A stretch of DNA of 64,000 bases from Bradyrhizobium nivariense. Its GTDB lineage: Bacteria; Pseudomonadota; Alphaproteobacteria; Rhizobiales; Xanthobacteraceae. The notes beneath the pieces were generated by a model. It did not search any database. It saw nothing but the letters and a program-made list of their open reading frames with translations, and was not told the origin of the DNA. Of the stretch, positions 1-8,468 are shown piece after piece. Within the stretch, counting starts at the first letter, position 1; each line of letters begins with the position of its first letter. The stretch lies in contig NZ_JARVWW010000001.1 of NCBI RefSeq assembly GCF_029846715.1, positions 682,001 through 746,000 of the forward strand, given 5' to 3'. Position numbers and translations under genes: made by a program.

Positions 1-419
1 GCGATCTCGTGGACTTCCGCCGCCCGAATGTCGGGAAGCCGCAGGATGCCGTCGAGCTGGAGCTTGAGCTGGTTCTGGTCGAGATTCCACAGGCTCTCGC
101 CGAGGCTGCCGGTAGTGCTGCGACCGATCTCGTCAAGCCGCGTCTCAATGACGCCGACCTCACGCTCGTAGTCCAGATAGAGCTGGAGTGCGGTCAGCGT
201 GAGCGTCACGATCGAAGAGAACAGCAGCACGGCGGCCAGGAGGCGGGGTCCGACGCCGCTGCGCGACCAGTTGAAGATCCGCGACAGCAGCGCCCCGATC
301 ATCGGCGGCGCGAGGGCAGCGCCGATTCCGTTCATATTCTGCCCGGTCGAATCCTGCTTCGCGGCCGCCGGGGCGATGGCGTGGCTGCGCTTGGAGTCCT
401 CGTCGCCTGCATTGCCCAT
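1..419 (-). CDS. Membrane sensor protein (histidine kinase or cyclase type), N-terminal part
   Basis: Only the first 139 codons lie in the window; the gene runs off its left edge. The start is the ATG at 419. A polar N-terminus of about 50 residues is followed by one hydrophobic segment (about residues 59-80, LLAAVLLFSSIVTLTLTALQ) and then a periplasmic stretch with the pattern ESLWNLDQNQLKLQLDGILR. That LWNxDxxxL pattern is common in the extracytoplasmic sensor domain of two-component kinases and of GGDEF/EAL or chemoreceptor proteins. The output domain is outside the window, so the exact class cannot be named. Confidence 0.7.
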   Translation of the reverse strand, partial: MGNAGDEDSKRSHAIAPAAAKQDSTGQNMNGIGAALAPPMIGALLSRIFNWSRSGVGPRLLAAVLLFSSIVTLTLTALQLYLDYEREVGVIETRLDEIGRSTTGSLGESLWNLDQNQLKLQLDGILRLPDIRAAEVHEI

Positions 420-491
420 GCACCATGTCCCCGAAAATGGCACCCTGCTCCGGCCGGCCGCAGCCGCGAGCAATTCGATCGTTGAGACTTT

Positions 492-555
492 CCCTTCGCG
501 CAACGTGCCCTTCGCGCAACGTGCCCGTCACGCGACGTGTCCGTCACGCGAGGCG
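492..555. repeat. 16-bp tandem repeat, four units
   Basis: Units at 492-507 and 508-523 are identical (CCCTTCGCGCAACGTG). Units 524-539 and 540-555 are diverged copies (CCCGTCACGCGACGTG and a further variant). It lies in the 376-base gene-free stretch 420-795, in which nothing else was recognised. Confidence 0.85.
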
Positions 556-795
556 CGCAGCGATCCTGTCGGCCCATGGGTGCCTTGGAGTCGGCGGCGT
601 CATGTCTTGCGCCCAGCAGCAGGATCCTCGCGCAAGCTATCACTTCGCGTGCTAAAATGACATCGGGTGAAAGTCCGGAACCGCCTGCAAGGCGGGCGAG
701 CGACGATCGTTGTGACCGCCGCAGGCCCCACCCCCGGTAGACCGCGCGAGCGCCCGAATCCAATGGTAGCAACGCACGCCCGAAGGAGACGCCTG

Positions 796-1509
796 ATGTG
801 GCGGATAGTCGTCGCCTGCCTAGCGTTGCTCGCAGCCGGTCCCTCGCAGGCGCGGGAGTTGATCCGGCTGGCGCGGATCGCCGGCATCCCCGATCAATAT
901 GTCGGCGGCGAGATGCTGCGGGCCGTCTACGCCAGGCTGAACATCAAGCTGGAATTCGAGGACGTCCCCGGCAAGCGCGCGCTCGCATTGTCGAGCGCCG
1001 GCGCGGTCGACGGCGAGATCCAGCGGATCGGGACGCTCTCCCGCGACTACCCGACGCTGGTCCAGGTCACGCCGGCGATCAACTACATCGAGCCGGCGGT
1101 GTTTTCGACGAAACTCCGCTTCGACGTCGCCGGCTGGAATTCGATCAGGGACTACAGCATCGGCATCGTCCGCGGCGTCGGCTCGTCGGAGGACGGCACG
1201 CGCAGCATGGCCCGCGTCACGGCAACCACGAGCCTCGATAACATGGTCAGGATGCTCGACGCCGACCGCTTCGACGTGATGGTCACCGACCTCTTCAGCG
1301 GCCTGGTCGCGGTGAGGAAGCTCAATCTGCAGGACAGGATTGTCGCGCTCTCGCCACCGCTCGAGCGCGTCCACATCTACCACTATTTGCACGAACGCCA
1401 TCGCGATCTGGTGCCGAAGGTCGGCAAGATGATCGCGCAGATGGAGGCGAGCGGCGAGCTGGCAACGTTGCGCGAGGCGCTGGTCAAGCAGGTCCTGAGC
1501 GCGCCGTGA
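796..1509 (+). CDS. Periplasmic substrate-binding protein (amino-acid ABC type)
   Basis: 237 residues. The ATG at 796 is preceded by AAGGAG (783-788) and begins a signal peptide (MWRIVVACLALLAAGPSQA). The mature part resembles family-3 solute-binding proteins (PF00497-like): LIRLARIAG near the start, a GIVRGVGSSEDGT hinge segment and a DRFDVMVTD block late in the chain. Such proteins bind a small ligand in the periplasm, usually for an ABC importer. No permease or ATPase gene is adjacent, so it may be an orphan binding protein or feed a sensor. An upstream in-frame start exists but would bury the signal peptide. Confidence 0.75.
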   Translation: MWRIVVACLALLAAGPSQARELIRLARIAGIPDQYVGGEMLRAVYARLNIKLEFEDVPGKRALALSSAGAVDGEIQRIGTLSRDYPTLVQVTPAINYIEPAVFSTKLRFDVAGWNSIRDYSIGIVRGVGSSEDGTRSMARVTATTSLDNMVRMLDADRFDVMVTDLFSGLVAVRKLNLQDRIVALSPPLERVHIYHYLHERHRDLVPKVGKMIAQMEASGELATLREALVKQVLSAP

Positions 1510-1680
1510 CGGCGCCGGATCAGCCCGCGCGAAGCCGCTCGCGCAATGCCACGGCGGCGATCAGCATGTCGACGCAGCAGGCCATGACTGCGCGGTGCGG
1601 CTCCCCGCCGAGCAGCAACGGCATCGCCGCGATTGGTATTTGCAGGACGTCCATGTTGAATGACGTTCTCGCCGAAGGCT

Positions 1681-1878
1681 TCAGAAGCCGCAGACATTGA
1701 GGGCGCGCGGGCGTTTGCCCCCGCGGCTCTCGGCGATGCGTTCGCCGCCGTTCTCGACCGAGCTGCCGTAATAGCGATGGTGACCGCTCCGGTCGTGCAA
1801 ATCGGCAGGCTCCGATCGTGCCGCCCGCCGCGCGTCGCAAATGATCTTGCAAATGACCTTGATGGTGTGACCCGACAT
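1681..1878 (-). CDS. Small hypothetical protein
   Basis: 65 residues, starting MSGHTIKVICKIICDARRAA and ending in NVCGF. The case for it is a good ribosome site (GGAGG, five bases before the ATG at 1878). The middle is low-complexity and polar, and no family was recognised. The stretch 1510-2082 holds no other convincing gene. It could be a chance frame. Confidence 0.3.
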   Translation of the reverse strand: MSGHTIKVICKIICDARRAARSEPADLHDRSGHHRYYGSSVENGGERIAESRGGKRPRALNVCGF

Positions 1879-2082
1879 TGCCGCCTCCGATGGCCTTCCG
1901 TGTTCTTGTGGCCATCAGTCGCCTCGGCTTGGGGCGGCGTTCACCCGGCCGGGCCGCAATCGGGTTTCTGGACGGCTTCATCGAGGCCGGCACGACGCAA
2001 TATTTTCCGCACCGCCCTTGTCGGTCCCAGCCATCGTGATACGTCCTTTGAAGCTGCGCGCCGCAAAATCAACGAGGTGACG

Positions 2083-2463
2083 ATGCTTTACGCCATCCTG
2101 GCCTATCACGTGGAAGATGAGATCTTGTCCTGGACGCCCGAGAAGGACGCCGCGGTCGTGGCCAAAGTCATCGAGGTTCAGGCTCCTCTCCGGGCAAGTG
2201 GACATTTTGGGCCGGCCGCCCGCCTGGATGAGACCCGAAAGGCCCGCACCTTGCGTGGCCCCGGCGCGGGCATGGTGCTGGACGGCCCGTTTGCCGAGAC
2301 CAAGGAGCAGCTTCTGGGCTTCCACCTCGTCGAATACGACACGGATGAGGAGGCGATCGCGGCGGCGCGGACGCTGCGCCAGGTCAATCCGACTGCGGTC
2401 TACGAAATCCGCCCGGTCAAGCTTTACGTGCCAGCAGACGGGTTCGGCGCGACGCAAGGGTGA
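2083..2463 (+). CDS. YCII/DGPF-domain protein
   Basis: 126 residues. The ATG at 2083 follows GAGGTG at 2074-2079. The chain opens MLYAILAYHVED and carries the signature DGPFAETKEQLLGF (about residues 66-79), then a C-terminal IRPVKL strand. This is the YCII-related ferredoxin-like fold (PF03795), often fused to or encoded beside ECF sigma factors; its biochemical role is not established. No sigma gene is adjacent. It converges on the TMEM175-like gene, with six bases between the stops. Confidence 0.85.
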   Translation: MLYAILAYHVEDEILSWTPEKDAAVVAKVIEVQAPLRASGHFGPAARLDETRKARTLRGPGAGMVLDGPFAETKEQLLGFHLVEYDTDEEAIAAARTLRQVNPTAVYEIRPVKLYVPADGFGATQG

Positions 2464-2469
2464 GCCGCC

Positions 2470-3060
2470 TTACGCATCCGGCTCGGTCGGCCCGACATAG
2501 AAGCGCTGGATCAGGAGTCCGCCGAAGGCGATGAACCACAGGAAGGGCGCGACATGCGGCGCGAACGCCGCAACGATCGTGCCAGGGATGAACACCAGCA
2601 GCGGAAACAAGGAGGCCATGATCTCGTGGCGCCAGCCGCCAAGAATCCTCCACCACAGCCAGGCATTGAGGCCGGCGATCGCAGTCAGGTTCAGGCCGTA
2701 GAGCACGGCGGCCGCGTTGCTCATGGGGTAGTTGGTGTAGAGGCCGTTGGTCACCGGCAGCAGCACGATCGAGAGCAGGAAGAACAGATTGAGGATCACC
2801 GCGCCACGGCTGCCGACGGGCTGGCGTGCCAGCCGCCGGTGATGGCTGATCCAGAACACGCCGGCAATGATGAAGCTGAGCGCAAGACCCGCGAGCTTGC
2901 CGGAATAGACCCGGGCCAGATCGTTCCAATCGGGCGCGCTGGTGAACACCGCGGCCTTGGGCAGGTCGTAAGCGAGTAGCGTCATGGCGACACCAAAGAT
3001 GGTGTTGCTGAGCGATTCCAGCCGCCGCATCTCGAACTGGTCGGGCTTGAGCTCGGTCAT
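2470..3060 (-). CDS. TMEM175-like membrane protein (DUF1211)
   Basis: 196 residues, ATG at 3060. It is a hydrophobic protein with about five to six membrane segments. The N-terminus RRLESLSNTIFGVAMTLLAY matches the bacterial TMEM175 potassium-channel pattern RxEAxSDxVFAxxxTLL, followed by the ISHHRR cytosolic motif seen between helices 2 and 3. The usual FSD triad in helix 1 is LSN here, so channel activity is uncertain. It is a single-repeat form, as in bacterial homologues. Confidence 0.75.
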   Translation of the reverse strand: MTELKPDQFEMRRLESLSNTIFGVAMTLLAYDLPKAAVFTSAPDWNDLARVYSGKLAGLALSFIIAGVFWISHHRRLARQPVGSRGAVILNLFFLLSIVLLPVTNGLYTNYPMSNAAAVLYGLNLTAIAGLNAWLWWRILGGWRHEIMASLFPLLVFIPGTIVAAFAPHVAPFLWFIAFGGLLIQRFYVGPTEPDA

Positions 3061-3184
3061 GCCGGGGGCGCTCTCAGGCTGGAACTTGGGCTGTCTTTTC
3101 CCTAGGTCTTAACACCGGTTCCGTCCAGCCGCATTGCGATTCGCCGCGGGATCGCCGACTCTGGCGGTTTCACCGGGGCGATTC

Positions 3185-5242
3185 GTGGCGACATATCTGG
3201 ACACGCTCAATGCGGAGCAGCGCCGCGCCGTGGAGCATGGCGTGGCTGATGGTGCGACCGTGGGCGCCCCCCTGCTGGTCATTGCCGGCGCCGGGTCCGG
3301 CAAGACCAACACGCTGGCCCACCGCGTCGCGCATCTGATCGTCGCAGGCAGCGATCCGCGCCGCATTCTCTTGATGACGTTCTCGCGCCGCGCCGCGGCC
3401 GAGATGGCCGGCCGGGTCGAGCGCATCGCCCGAAAAGTGCTCGGCGAGAACAATGCCGCGATGATGCGCGACGCGCTGAGCTGGGCCGGCACGTTCCACG
3501 GCATCGGCGCACGGTTGCTGCGCGAATATGCCGAGCGGATCGGCATCGATCCCGCCTTCACCATCCACGACCGCGAGGATTCCGCCGACCTGATGAACCT
3601 GGTCCGGCACGAGCGGGGCCTGTCGAAGACGGAGAGTCGCTTTCCCGCCAAGGGCACCTGCCTCTCGATCTACTCGCGCTGCGTCAATGCCGAGATGGAG
3701 ATCGAGAAGGTGCTGGGCCAGCACTATCCCTGGTGCGCAGGCTGGGCGGCCGAGCTGAAGGGCCTGTTCGCGGCCTATGTCGAGGCCAAGCAGGCCCAGC
3801 ACGTGCTCGATTACGACGACCTCCTGCTCTACTGGTCGCAGATGATGAGCGACGCGCTGATCGCGGAAGAGATCGGCGGCCGCTTCGATCATGTGCTGGT
3901 CGACGAATATCAGGACACCAACCGCCTGCAATCCTCGATCCTGCTGGCGTTGAAGCCGGACGGACGCGGCCTCACCGTGGTCGGCGACGACGCCCAGTCG
4001 ATCTATTCGTTCCGCGCCGCCACCGTGCGCAACATCCTGGATTTTCCGCAAAGCTTTTCGCCCCGCGCGGAGATGATCACGCTCGACCGCAACTACCGCT
4101 CGACGCAAGCCGTGCTGGCGGCGGCCAACGGCGTCATTGGCCTGGCCCGCGAGCGCTTTACAAAAAACCTCTGGACCGACCGCGCCTCCGCGCAAAAACC
4201 ACAGCTCGTCACCGTGCACGACGAGGCCGACCAGGCCCGTTACATCGTCGAGGAGGTGCTGGCCAACCGCGAGCAAGGCGCGCTCTTGAAGCACCAGGCG
4301 GTGCTGTTTCGGACGTCCTCGCATTCGGGCCCGCTGGAGATCGAGCTGACCCGCCGCAACATTCCCTTCGTCAAGTTCGGCGGGCTGAAATTCCTCGATG
4401 CCGCGCATGTCAAGGACGTGCTGGCGCTGCTGCGCTTCACCGAGAATCCGCGCGACCGCGTCGCCGGCTTCCGCATCCTGCATCTGTTGCCGGGCATCGG
4501 ACCCGCGACTGCGCAGCGCGTACTTGACCAGATGGCCGAGAGTACCGACCCGCTTGCCGCGCTCGGCCAGTTCCCGGTACCGCCGCGCACCGGCGCGGAC
4601 TGGACCGGCTTCGTCCGCACCATCGAAAATCTGCGCTATTCGGAATGGCCGGCCGATCTCGAACGCGTGCGGCTCTGGTACGAACCGCATCTCGATCGCC
4701 TCCACGAGGATTCCGAGACGCGCCGCGCCGATCTGATGCAGCTCGAGCAGATCGCGAGTGGCTATGCCTCGCGCGAGAAATTCCTGACCGAGCTCACGCT
4801 CGATCCGCCGGATGCGACCAGCGACAAATCCGGGCCGCCGCTCCGCGATGAGGACTATCTGATCCTCTCGACCATCCATTCGGCCAAAGGCCAGGAGTGG
4901 AAATCGGTGTTCGTGCTCAACGTCGTCGACGGCTGCATGCCGTCCGATCTCGGTGCCGGCACCAGCGCCGAGCTCGAGGAGGAACGGCGCCTGCTCTATG
5001 TCGCGATGACGCGCGCCAAGGACGATCTGCACCTCGTGGTGCCGCAGCGCTTCTTCACCCACGGCCAGGCCGCCAAGGGCGACCGCCACGTCTACGCCTC
5101 GCGCACCCGCTTCATCCCGGAGCAGCTCGTCTATCTGTTCGAACGCACCGCCTGGCCGAAGGCCGGAGCCGGCGCGGCACGCACGGCGGCGCAAGGCCCG
5201 AAGGTCGACATCGGCGCGCGGATGCGGGGGATGTGGCGATAG
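3185..5242 (+). CDS. UvrD/Rep-family superfamily-1 DNA helicase
   Basis: About 685 residues from GTG 3185; an in-frame TTG at 3134 is the alternative start. All core motifs are visible: Q-motif LNAEQRRAVEH, Walker A GAGSGKTNT, motif II VDEYQDTN, motif III GDDAQSIYSFRAA, motif IV RNYRST, motif V STIHSAKGQEWK and motif VI RRLLYVAMTRAKD. These unwind DNA 3'-5' using ATP in repair or replication restart. The chain lacks the C-terminal nuclease of AddA-type proteins. Its length fits UvrD/Rep rather than RecB. No operon partner is seen. Confidence 0.92.
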   Translation: MATYLDTLNAEQRRAVEHGVADGATVGAPLLVIAGAGSGKTNTLAHRVAHLIVAGSDPRRILLMTFSRRAAAEMAGRVERIARKVLGENNAAMMRDALSWAGTFHGIGARLLREYAERIGIDPAFTIHDREDSADLMNLVRHERGLSKTESRFPAKGTCLSIYSRCVNAEMEIEKVLGQHYPWCAGWAAELKGLFAAYVEAKQAQHVLDYDDLLLYWSQMMSDALIAEEIGGRFDHVLVDEYQDTNRLQSSILLALKPDGRGLTVVGDDAQSIYSFRAATVRNILDFPQSFSPRAEMITLDRNYRSTQAVLAAANGVIGLARERFTKNLWTDRASAQKPQLVTVHDEADQARYIVEEVLANREQGALLKHQAVLFRTSSHSGPLEIELTRRNIPFVKFGGLKFLDAAHVKDVLALLRFTENPRDRVAGFRILHLLPGIGPATAQRVLDQMAESTDPLAALGQFPVPPRTGADWTGFVRTIENLRYSEWPADLERVRLWYEPHLDRLHEDSETRRADLMQLEQIASGYASREKFLTELTLDPPDATSDKSGPPLRDEDYLILSTIHSAKGQEWKSVFVLNVVDGCMPSDLGAGTSAELEEERRLLYVAMTRAKDDLHLVVPQRFFTHGQAAKGDRHVYASRTRFIPEQLVYLFERTAWPKAGAGAARTAAQGPKVDIGARMRGMWR

Positions 5243-5248
5243 TGCCAG

Positions 5249-6496
5249 CTAGGCGCTCAGCCTGTCGAACTGGACCTTGCCTGCCTTCATCACCATTGGG
5301 ATGTGCTCGCCCTGGCCGAGCAGGCAGGCAACATCGCGCAGCGGATTGCCGTCGACCACCAGCAGGTCGGCCCACGCCTCGGGCACGATCTGGCCGAGCC
5401 TGCCCTCCATGCCGAGCACCTCGGCGCCGATCAATGTCGCGCTGGCGATGACGGCGCGCGGACCGAGAATCTCGGCGCGGATGCGGAATTCGTCGCTCTG
5501 GAGGCGTTGGGACGGCCCGAGCAGGTCGCTGCCAAATCCCATCTTCACGCCGGCGTCGCGGTAGATCGCGAGCGAACGCAGGCCGGCGTCGCGGACATCG
5601 GCGATCTTGGCAACGCTCTCCGGCGGCAGGCCATATTGGGCGCCCTCCTTGGCCAGCGCCTCGTAGGTGACGAGCGTCGGCACCACATAGGCGCCCTTCT
5701 CGGCCATCAGCTGCGCGGTCGGAGCATCGACCAGATTGCCATGCTCGATGGTGCGCACGCCGCAGCGCACCGCGCGTTCGATGGCGGCTGCGGTGTAGGC
5801 GTGGGCGAGCACATAGGTCTGGCGCCCGCGCGCCTCCTCGACGATGGCGCGGATCTCGTCCTCGGAGTAGCCGAAGGCACCGACCGGATCGGTCGGTGAA
5901 GCGACGCCGCCGGAGGCCATGATCTTGATCTGGTCGGCGCCCATCTGGAGCTCCTCGCGCGCCGCCCTGCGCACGCCGTCGACGCCGTCGGCAACGCGCG
6001 CCAGCGCGCCGACGCGCACGCAGCAGGGACACGGTGCGTCGCTGGCGAGGTAGTCCGAGCGGGCCCGCATGTCGCCGTGCCCGCCGGTCTGGCTGAGCGC
6101 ACGGCCCGAGACGAACAGCCGCGGACCGTCGGTCAGACCGGTCTCGATCGCCTGCTTCAGCGCATGGCCGGCGCCGCCGGCGTCGCGGACGGTGGTGAAG
6201 CCTCGCCGCAGCATGCCGCGCAGCAGCAGCGTCGAGCGCAGCGTCACCAGCACGTTCGGCATGTGCACCTGCTGCGCCAGGTTGAGCTCGACCGCCACTG
6301 CATGAACATGCAGGTCGATCAGGCCGGGCATCAGCGTCTTGCCCTTCAGATCGATGGTGCGGTCGGCTGCGGCCTGGAGCGGCCGATCGGAGACCTCCTT
6401 GATCACATTGTCCTCGACCAGCACGTGATGCCCCTCCAGGAGGTCCGGCTGAAGCGGATCGAGCAGAGCGGCGTTCTTGAAGAGCACACGGGACAT
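5249..6496 (-). CDS. Metal-dependent amidohydrolase (imidazolonepropionase/prolidase-like)
   Basis: 415 residues. The ATG at 6496 (MSRVLFKNAALLDP) follows AGGAAG; an upstream in-frame start at 6565 would overlap the previous gene. It is a TIM-barrel amidohydrolase (PF01979): metal ligands DLHVHA, a putative carboxylated lysine in QIKIMASGG, then LAHAY, EHGN and the aspartate of GFGSDLLG. It ends in the VDGNPLRD strand usual for the composite beta domain. Substrates of this clade are cyclic amides or acyl-amino acids; the substrate is not predictable here. It is third in the MFS-GAF-hydrolase operon, 17 bases after the GAF gene, suggesting a compound imported by the MFS protein. Confidence 0.88.
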   Translation of the reverse strand: MSRVLFKNAALLDPLQPDLLEGHHVLVEDNVIKEVSDRPLQAAADRTIDLKGKTLMPGLIDLHVHAVAVELNLAQQVHMPNVLVTLRSTLLLRGMLRRGFTTVRDAGGAGHALKQAIETGLTDGPRLFVSGRALSQTGGHGDMRARSDYLASDAPCPCCVRVGALARVADGVDGVRRAAREELQMGADQIKIMASGGVASPTDPVGAFGYSEDEIRAIVEEARGRQTYVLAHAYTAAAIERAVRCGVRTIEHGNLVDAPTAQLMAEKGAYVVPTLVTYEALAKEGAQYGLPPESVAKIADVRDAGLRSLAIYRDAGVKMGFGSDLLGPSQRLQSDEFRIRAEILGPRAVIASATLIGAEVLGMEGRLGQIVPEAWADLLVVDGNPLRDVACLLGQGEHIPMVMKAGKVQFDRLSA

Positions 6497-6513
6497 GACG
6501 ACTTCCTGTCTTA

Positions 6514-7011
6514 TCAGGACTGGATGAGCAGCGCGGGCAAGGCGAGCTGGGCGAACGGAAGACACGCAGCGACATCGTCCTCGCCGTACCAGCCTGCCTC
6601 ATGGAGCAGATTGAGCGAGCCGAGCGTGCGTCCGCGCCAGCGCACGGGCATATTGAGCACGCTCTCGCAGCCGAGCGAAGCGATCAGCTCGTGATCGAAA
6701 AACACCTCGCGCAGATCGTCCCCTGTGCGGCCGATATAGGCCTCGCCGCGGTCGAGCACGGCCTCGGTCCACGGCCCCGGCGCCAGGCGCTTGCGTCCGC
6801 CCGTCGGGTAAGGTCCGGGGAGATTGGAGTACACCCGCGCAGCTTCCTGGGTGTCGTCGTCATAGGTCAGGATCGTGAACAGCTTGTGCCCGATCGCCGA
6901 TTTCAGGGCGTCGTCCAGCGCCGCGAACAGGGCATTCGGCTGATCCGCCCTGCCCTGCGCGGCCGCCACAGCGCAGAGCAGCGGATCGGATCGGCGTTTC
7001 GTCTCCCTCAT
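6514..7011 (-). CDS. GAF-domain protein
   Basis: 165 residues. Its ATG (7011) overlaps the stop of the MFS gene by four bases (ATGA), so translation is probably coupled. The single GAF fold shows FTILTYDDDTQEAARVYSN, then GESYIGR-like EAYIGRTGDD, LGCESVLNMPVRWRGRTLG and NLLHEAGWY. Stand-alone GAF proteins bind small ligands or act as accessory subunits. Placement between transporter and hydrolase suggests a ligand-sensing or catalytic helper role (inference). Confidence 0.8.
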   Translation of the reverse strand: MRETKRRSDPLLCAVAAAQGRADQPNALFAALDDALKSAIGHKLFTILTYDDDTQEAARVYSNLPGPYPTGGRKRLAPGPWTEAVLDRGEAYIGRTGDDLREVFFDHELIASLGCESVLNMPVRWRGRTLGSLNLLHEAGWYGEDDVAACLPFAQLALPALLIQS

Positions 7012-8366
7012 GCGACTTCGCCCGCCGCAATCTCTTCCAGCGAACGGCCGCGCGTCGGCACCCCCATCAGCACCACGGTGAGCGCGCCTAACAGCAACAC
7101 ACTGGTGGTAAGGCCGAACACGCCGGCGAAGCCGAAATTCGGATAGAGGTAGCCAACCAGGATCGGCGATACGATCGCACCGATGCGGCCGATCGCGGAG
7201 GCGAGCCCGGCGCCGGTGGTTCTGACCGCCGTCGGAAACACCTCGGCGGTATAGGCATAGACGCCCGCATAGGTGCCGTTCATGAAGAAGGACAGCAAGA
7301 TTCCCGCCACCATGATGTGCTGGTCGCCCTGCGCGAAGGCGAGCCCGAGCGCGCTGACGCCGCCGAGCACCATGTAGGAGGCAATCGTCGCCTGCCGGCC
7401 GATGCGCTCGTTGAACCAGGCCGCGCTGAAATAGCCGGGAATCTGCGCGCAGTAGATCGCGATCGAGTAGGCGAAGCTCTTGGTGATGCTCATGCCGTTC
7501 TGGACCAGAAGGCCGGGGATCCAGACGAAGAAGGAATAGTAGCTGAAGGTGATCGCAAGCCACATGATCCAGGTCATGATCGTGATGCGCGCCTGGCGGC
7601 CTGCCAAGAGCGCAGCGAAATTGGCGAGCAGCGTTCCGCCCGTCCCGGCGGGTGCCGTGGCTTCGACGACCGGCTGCGGCAGGACATGGCCTTGGCTCGC
7701 AAAGCCGGCCTCGATCCTGTCCAGCACGGCTTCGGCTTCCTTCTCCCGGCCACGGCTCTCAAGCCAGCGCGGCGATTCCGGCAGCGCCCTGCGCCACCAC
7801 AGCAGCATGACGACCGGCACGGCGGTGATGACCAGCACGATGCGCCAGCCGTTCTCATAGGCGGGAACGATGAAGTAGCCGAGCAAGGCCGCAGCGACGA
7901 AACCGAACGAGAAGAAGCCGGCCAGCGCGCCGGTAAAGCTGCCGCGGTAACGCCGTGCGACGAATTCCGCCAGATAGGGCGCAATGATCGCGCTCTCCGC
8001 GCCGGTGCCCATGCCGGCGACGATCCGGGCGGCGAAGAAGGACGGCCATGTATCAACCGCCGCGCTGACGATGGATGCGGCGCAATAGAGCGCCAGTGCC
8101 GACATCATCACCGCGCGGCGGCCGATCAGGTCGCCCAGGGTGCCGGCAAGCAAGGCGCCGAACAGGAAGCCGATATAGGTGCTGCTGCCGAGCACGCCGA
8201 TCTGCACGCTCGACAGATTCCAGGCTGTGCGCAGCACCGGCAGGATGAAGGCGAGCACCGCCGCATCCATCGCGTCGAACGTGTAGCCGAGCCCACCCAT
8301 CAGCAGCAGATGCGTGTGGAAGCGCGCGAATGGAAGGCGCTCGATGCGCGCCGAGATCATCGACAT
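7008..8366 (-). CDS. MFS transporter, metabolite:H+ symporter type
   Basis: 452 residues with about 12 membrane helices. Signatures include GYTFDAMDAAVLAF in helix 1, the loop GDLIGRRAVM, RIVAGMGTGAE in helix 4 and PESPRWL after helix 6. These place it with the sugar/aromatic-acid porter-like group of the major facilitator superfamily, which imports small organic acids or sugars. It is first gene of a minus-strand operon and divergent from the LysR gene, which probably controls it. Confidence 0.9.
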   Translation of the reverse strand: MSMISARIERLPFARFHTHLLLMGGLGYTFDAMDAAVLAFILPVLRTAWNLSSVQIGVLGSSTYIGFLFGALLAGTLGDLIGRRAVMMSALALYCAASIVSAAVDTWPSFFAARIVAGMGTGAESAIIAPYLAEFVARRYRGSFTGALAGFFSFGFVAAALLGYFIVPAYENGWRIVLVITAVPVVMLLWWRRALPESPRWLESRGREKEAEAVLDRIEAGFASQGHVLPQPVVEATAPAGTGGTLLANFAALLAGRQARITIMTWIMWLAITFSYYSFFVWIPGLLVQNGMSITKSFAYSIAIYCAQIPGYFSAAWFNERIGRQATIASYMVLGGVSALGLAFAQGDQHIMVAGILLSFFMNGTYAGVYAYTAEVFPTAVRTTGAGLASAIGRIGAIVSPILVGYLYPNFGFAGVFGLTTSVLLLGALTVVLMGVPTRGRSLEEIAAGEVA

Positions 8367-8428
8367 GAAAGTCCCCCTCTGTCTGGCGGCCCGGCACTCC
8401 GCTAGTGGGGAACCATAGACAAAGAGAT

Positions 8429-8448
8429 ATTATCGTCATAATTTATAA
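8429..8448. promoter_or_regulatory. Candidate LysR operator/promoter
   Basis: The 102-base gap between the divergent MFS and LysR genes is AT-rich against the GC-rich background. It contains the inverted repeat ATTAT-CGTC-ATAAT (8429-8442), followed by TTATAA. This fits the T-N11-A dyad bound by LysR proteins. Confidence 0.45.
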
Positions 8449-8468
8449 TCATGATCTAGTACATCACT

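Noticed and set aside
492..555. Tandem repeat considered as CRISPR
   Set aside because: Units are contiguous with no spacers; no CRISPR array or cas genes seen in the window.
655..720. GGTGAAAGTCCGG-like string suggesting a cobalamin riboswitch
   Set aside because: The conserved GCCACTG box and overall fold are missing; no B12-related gene follows.
1520..1654. 44-codon minus-strand frame with a plausible hydrophobic sequence
   Set aside because: No ribosome site and no family; could be a relic but not supportable.
3170..5194. Long minus-strand open frame opposite the helicase
   Set aside because: GC-rich antisense shadow with histidine/arginine-rich translation; the plus strand has complete helicase motifs.
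7317..8405. 362-codon plus-strand frame opposite the MFS gene
   Set aside because: Composition (Asp/Arg/Gln/Gly) is typical of antisense frames; the transporter has full motifs.
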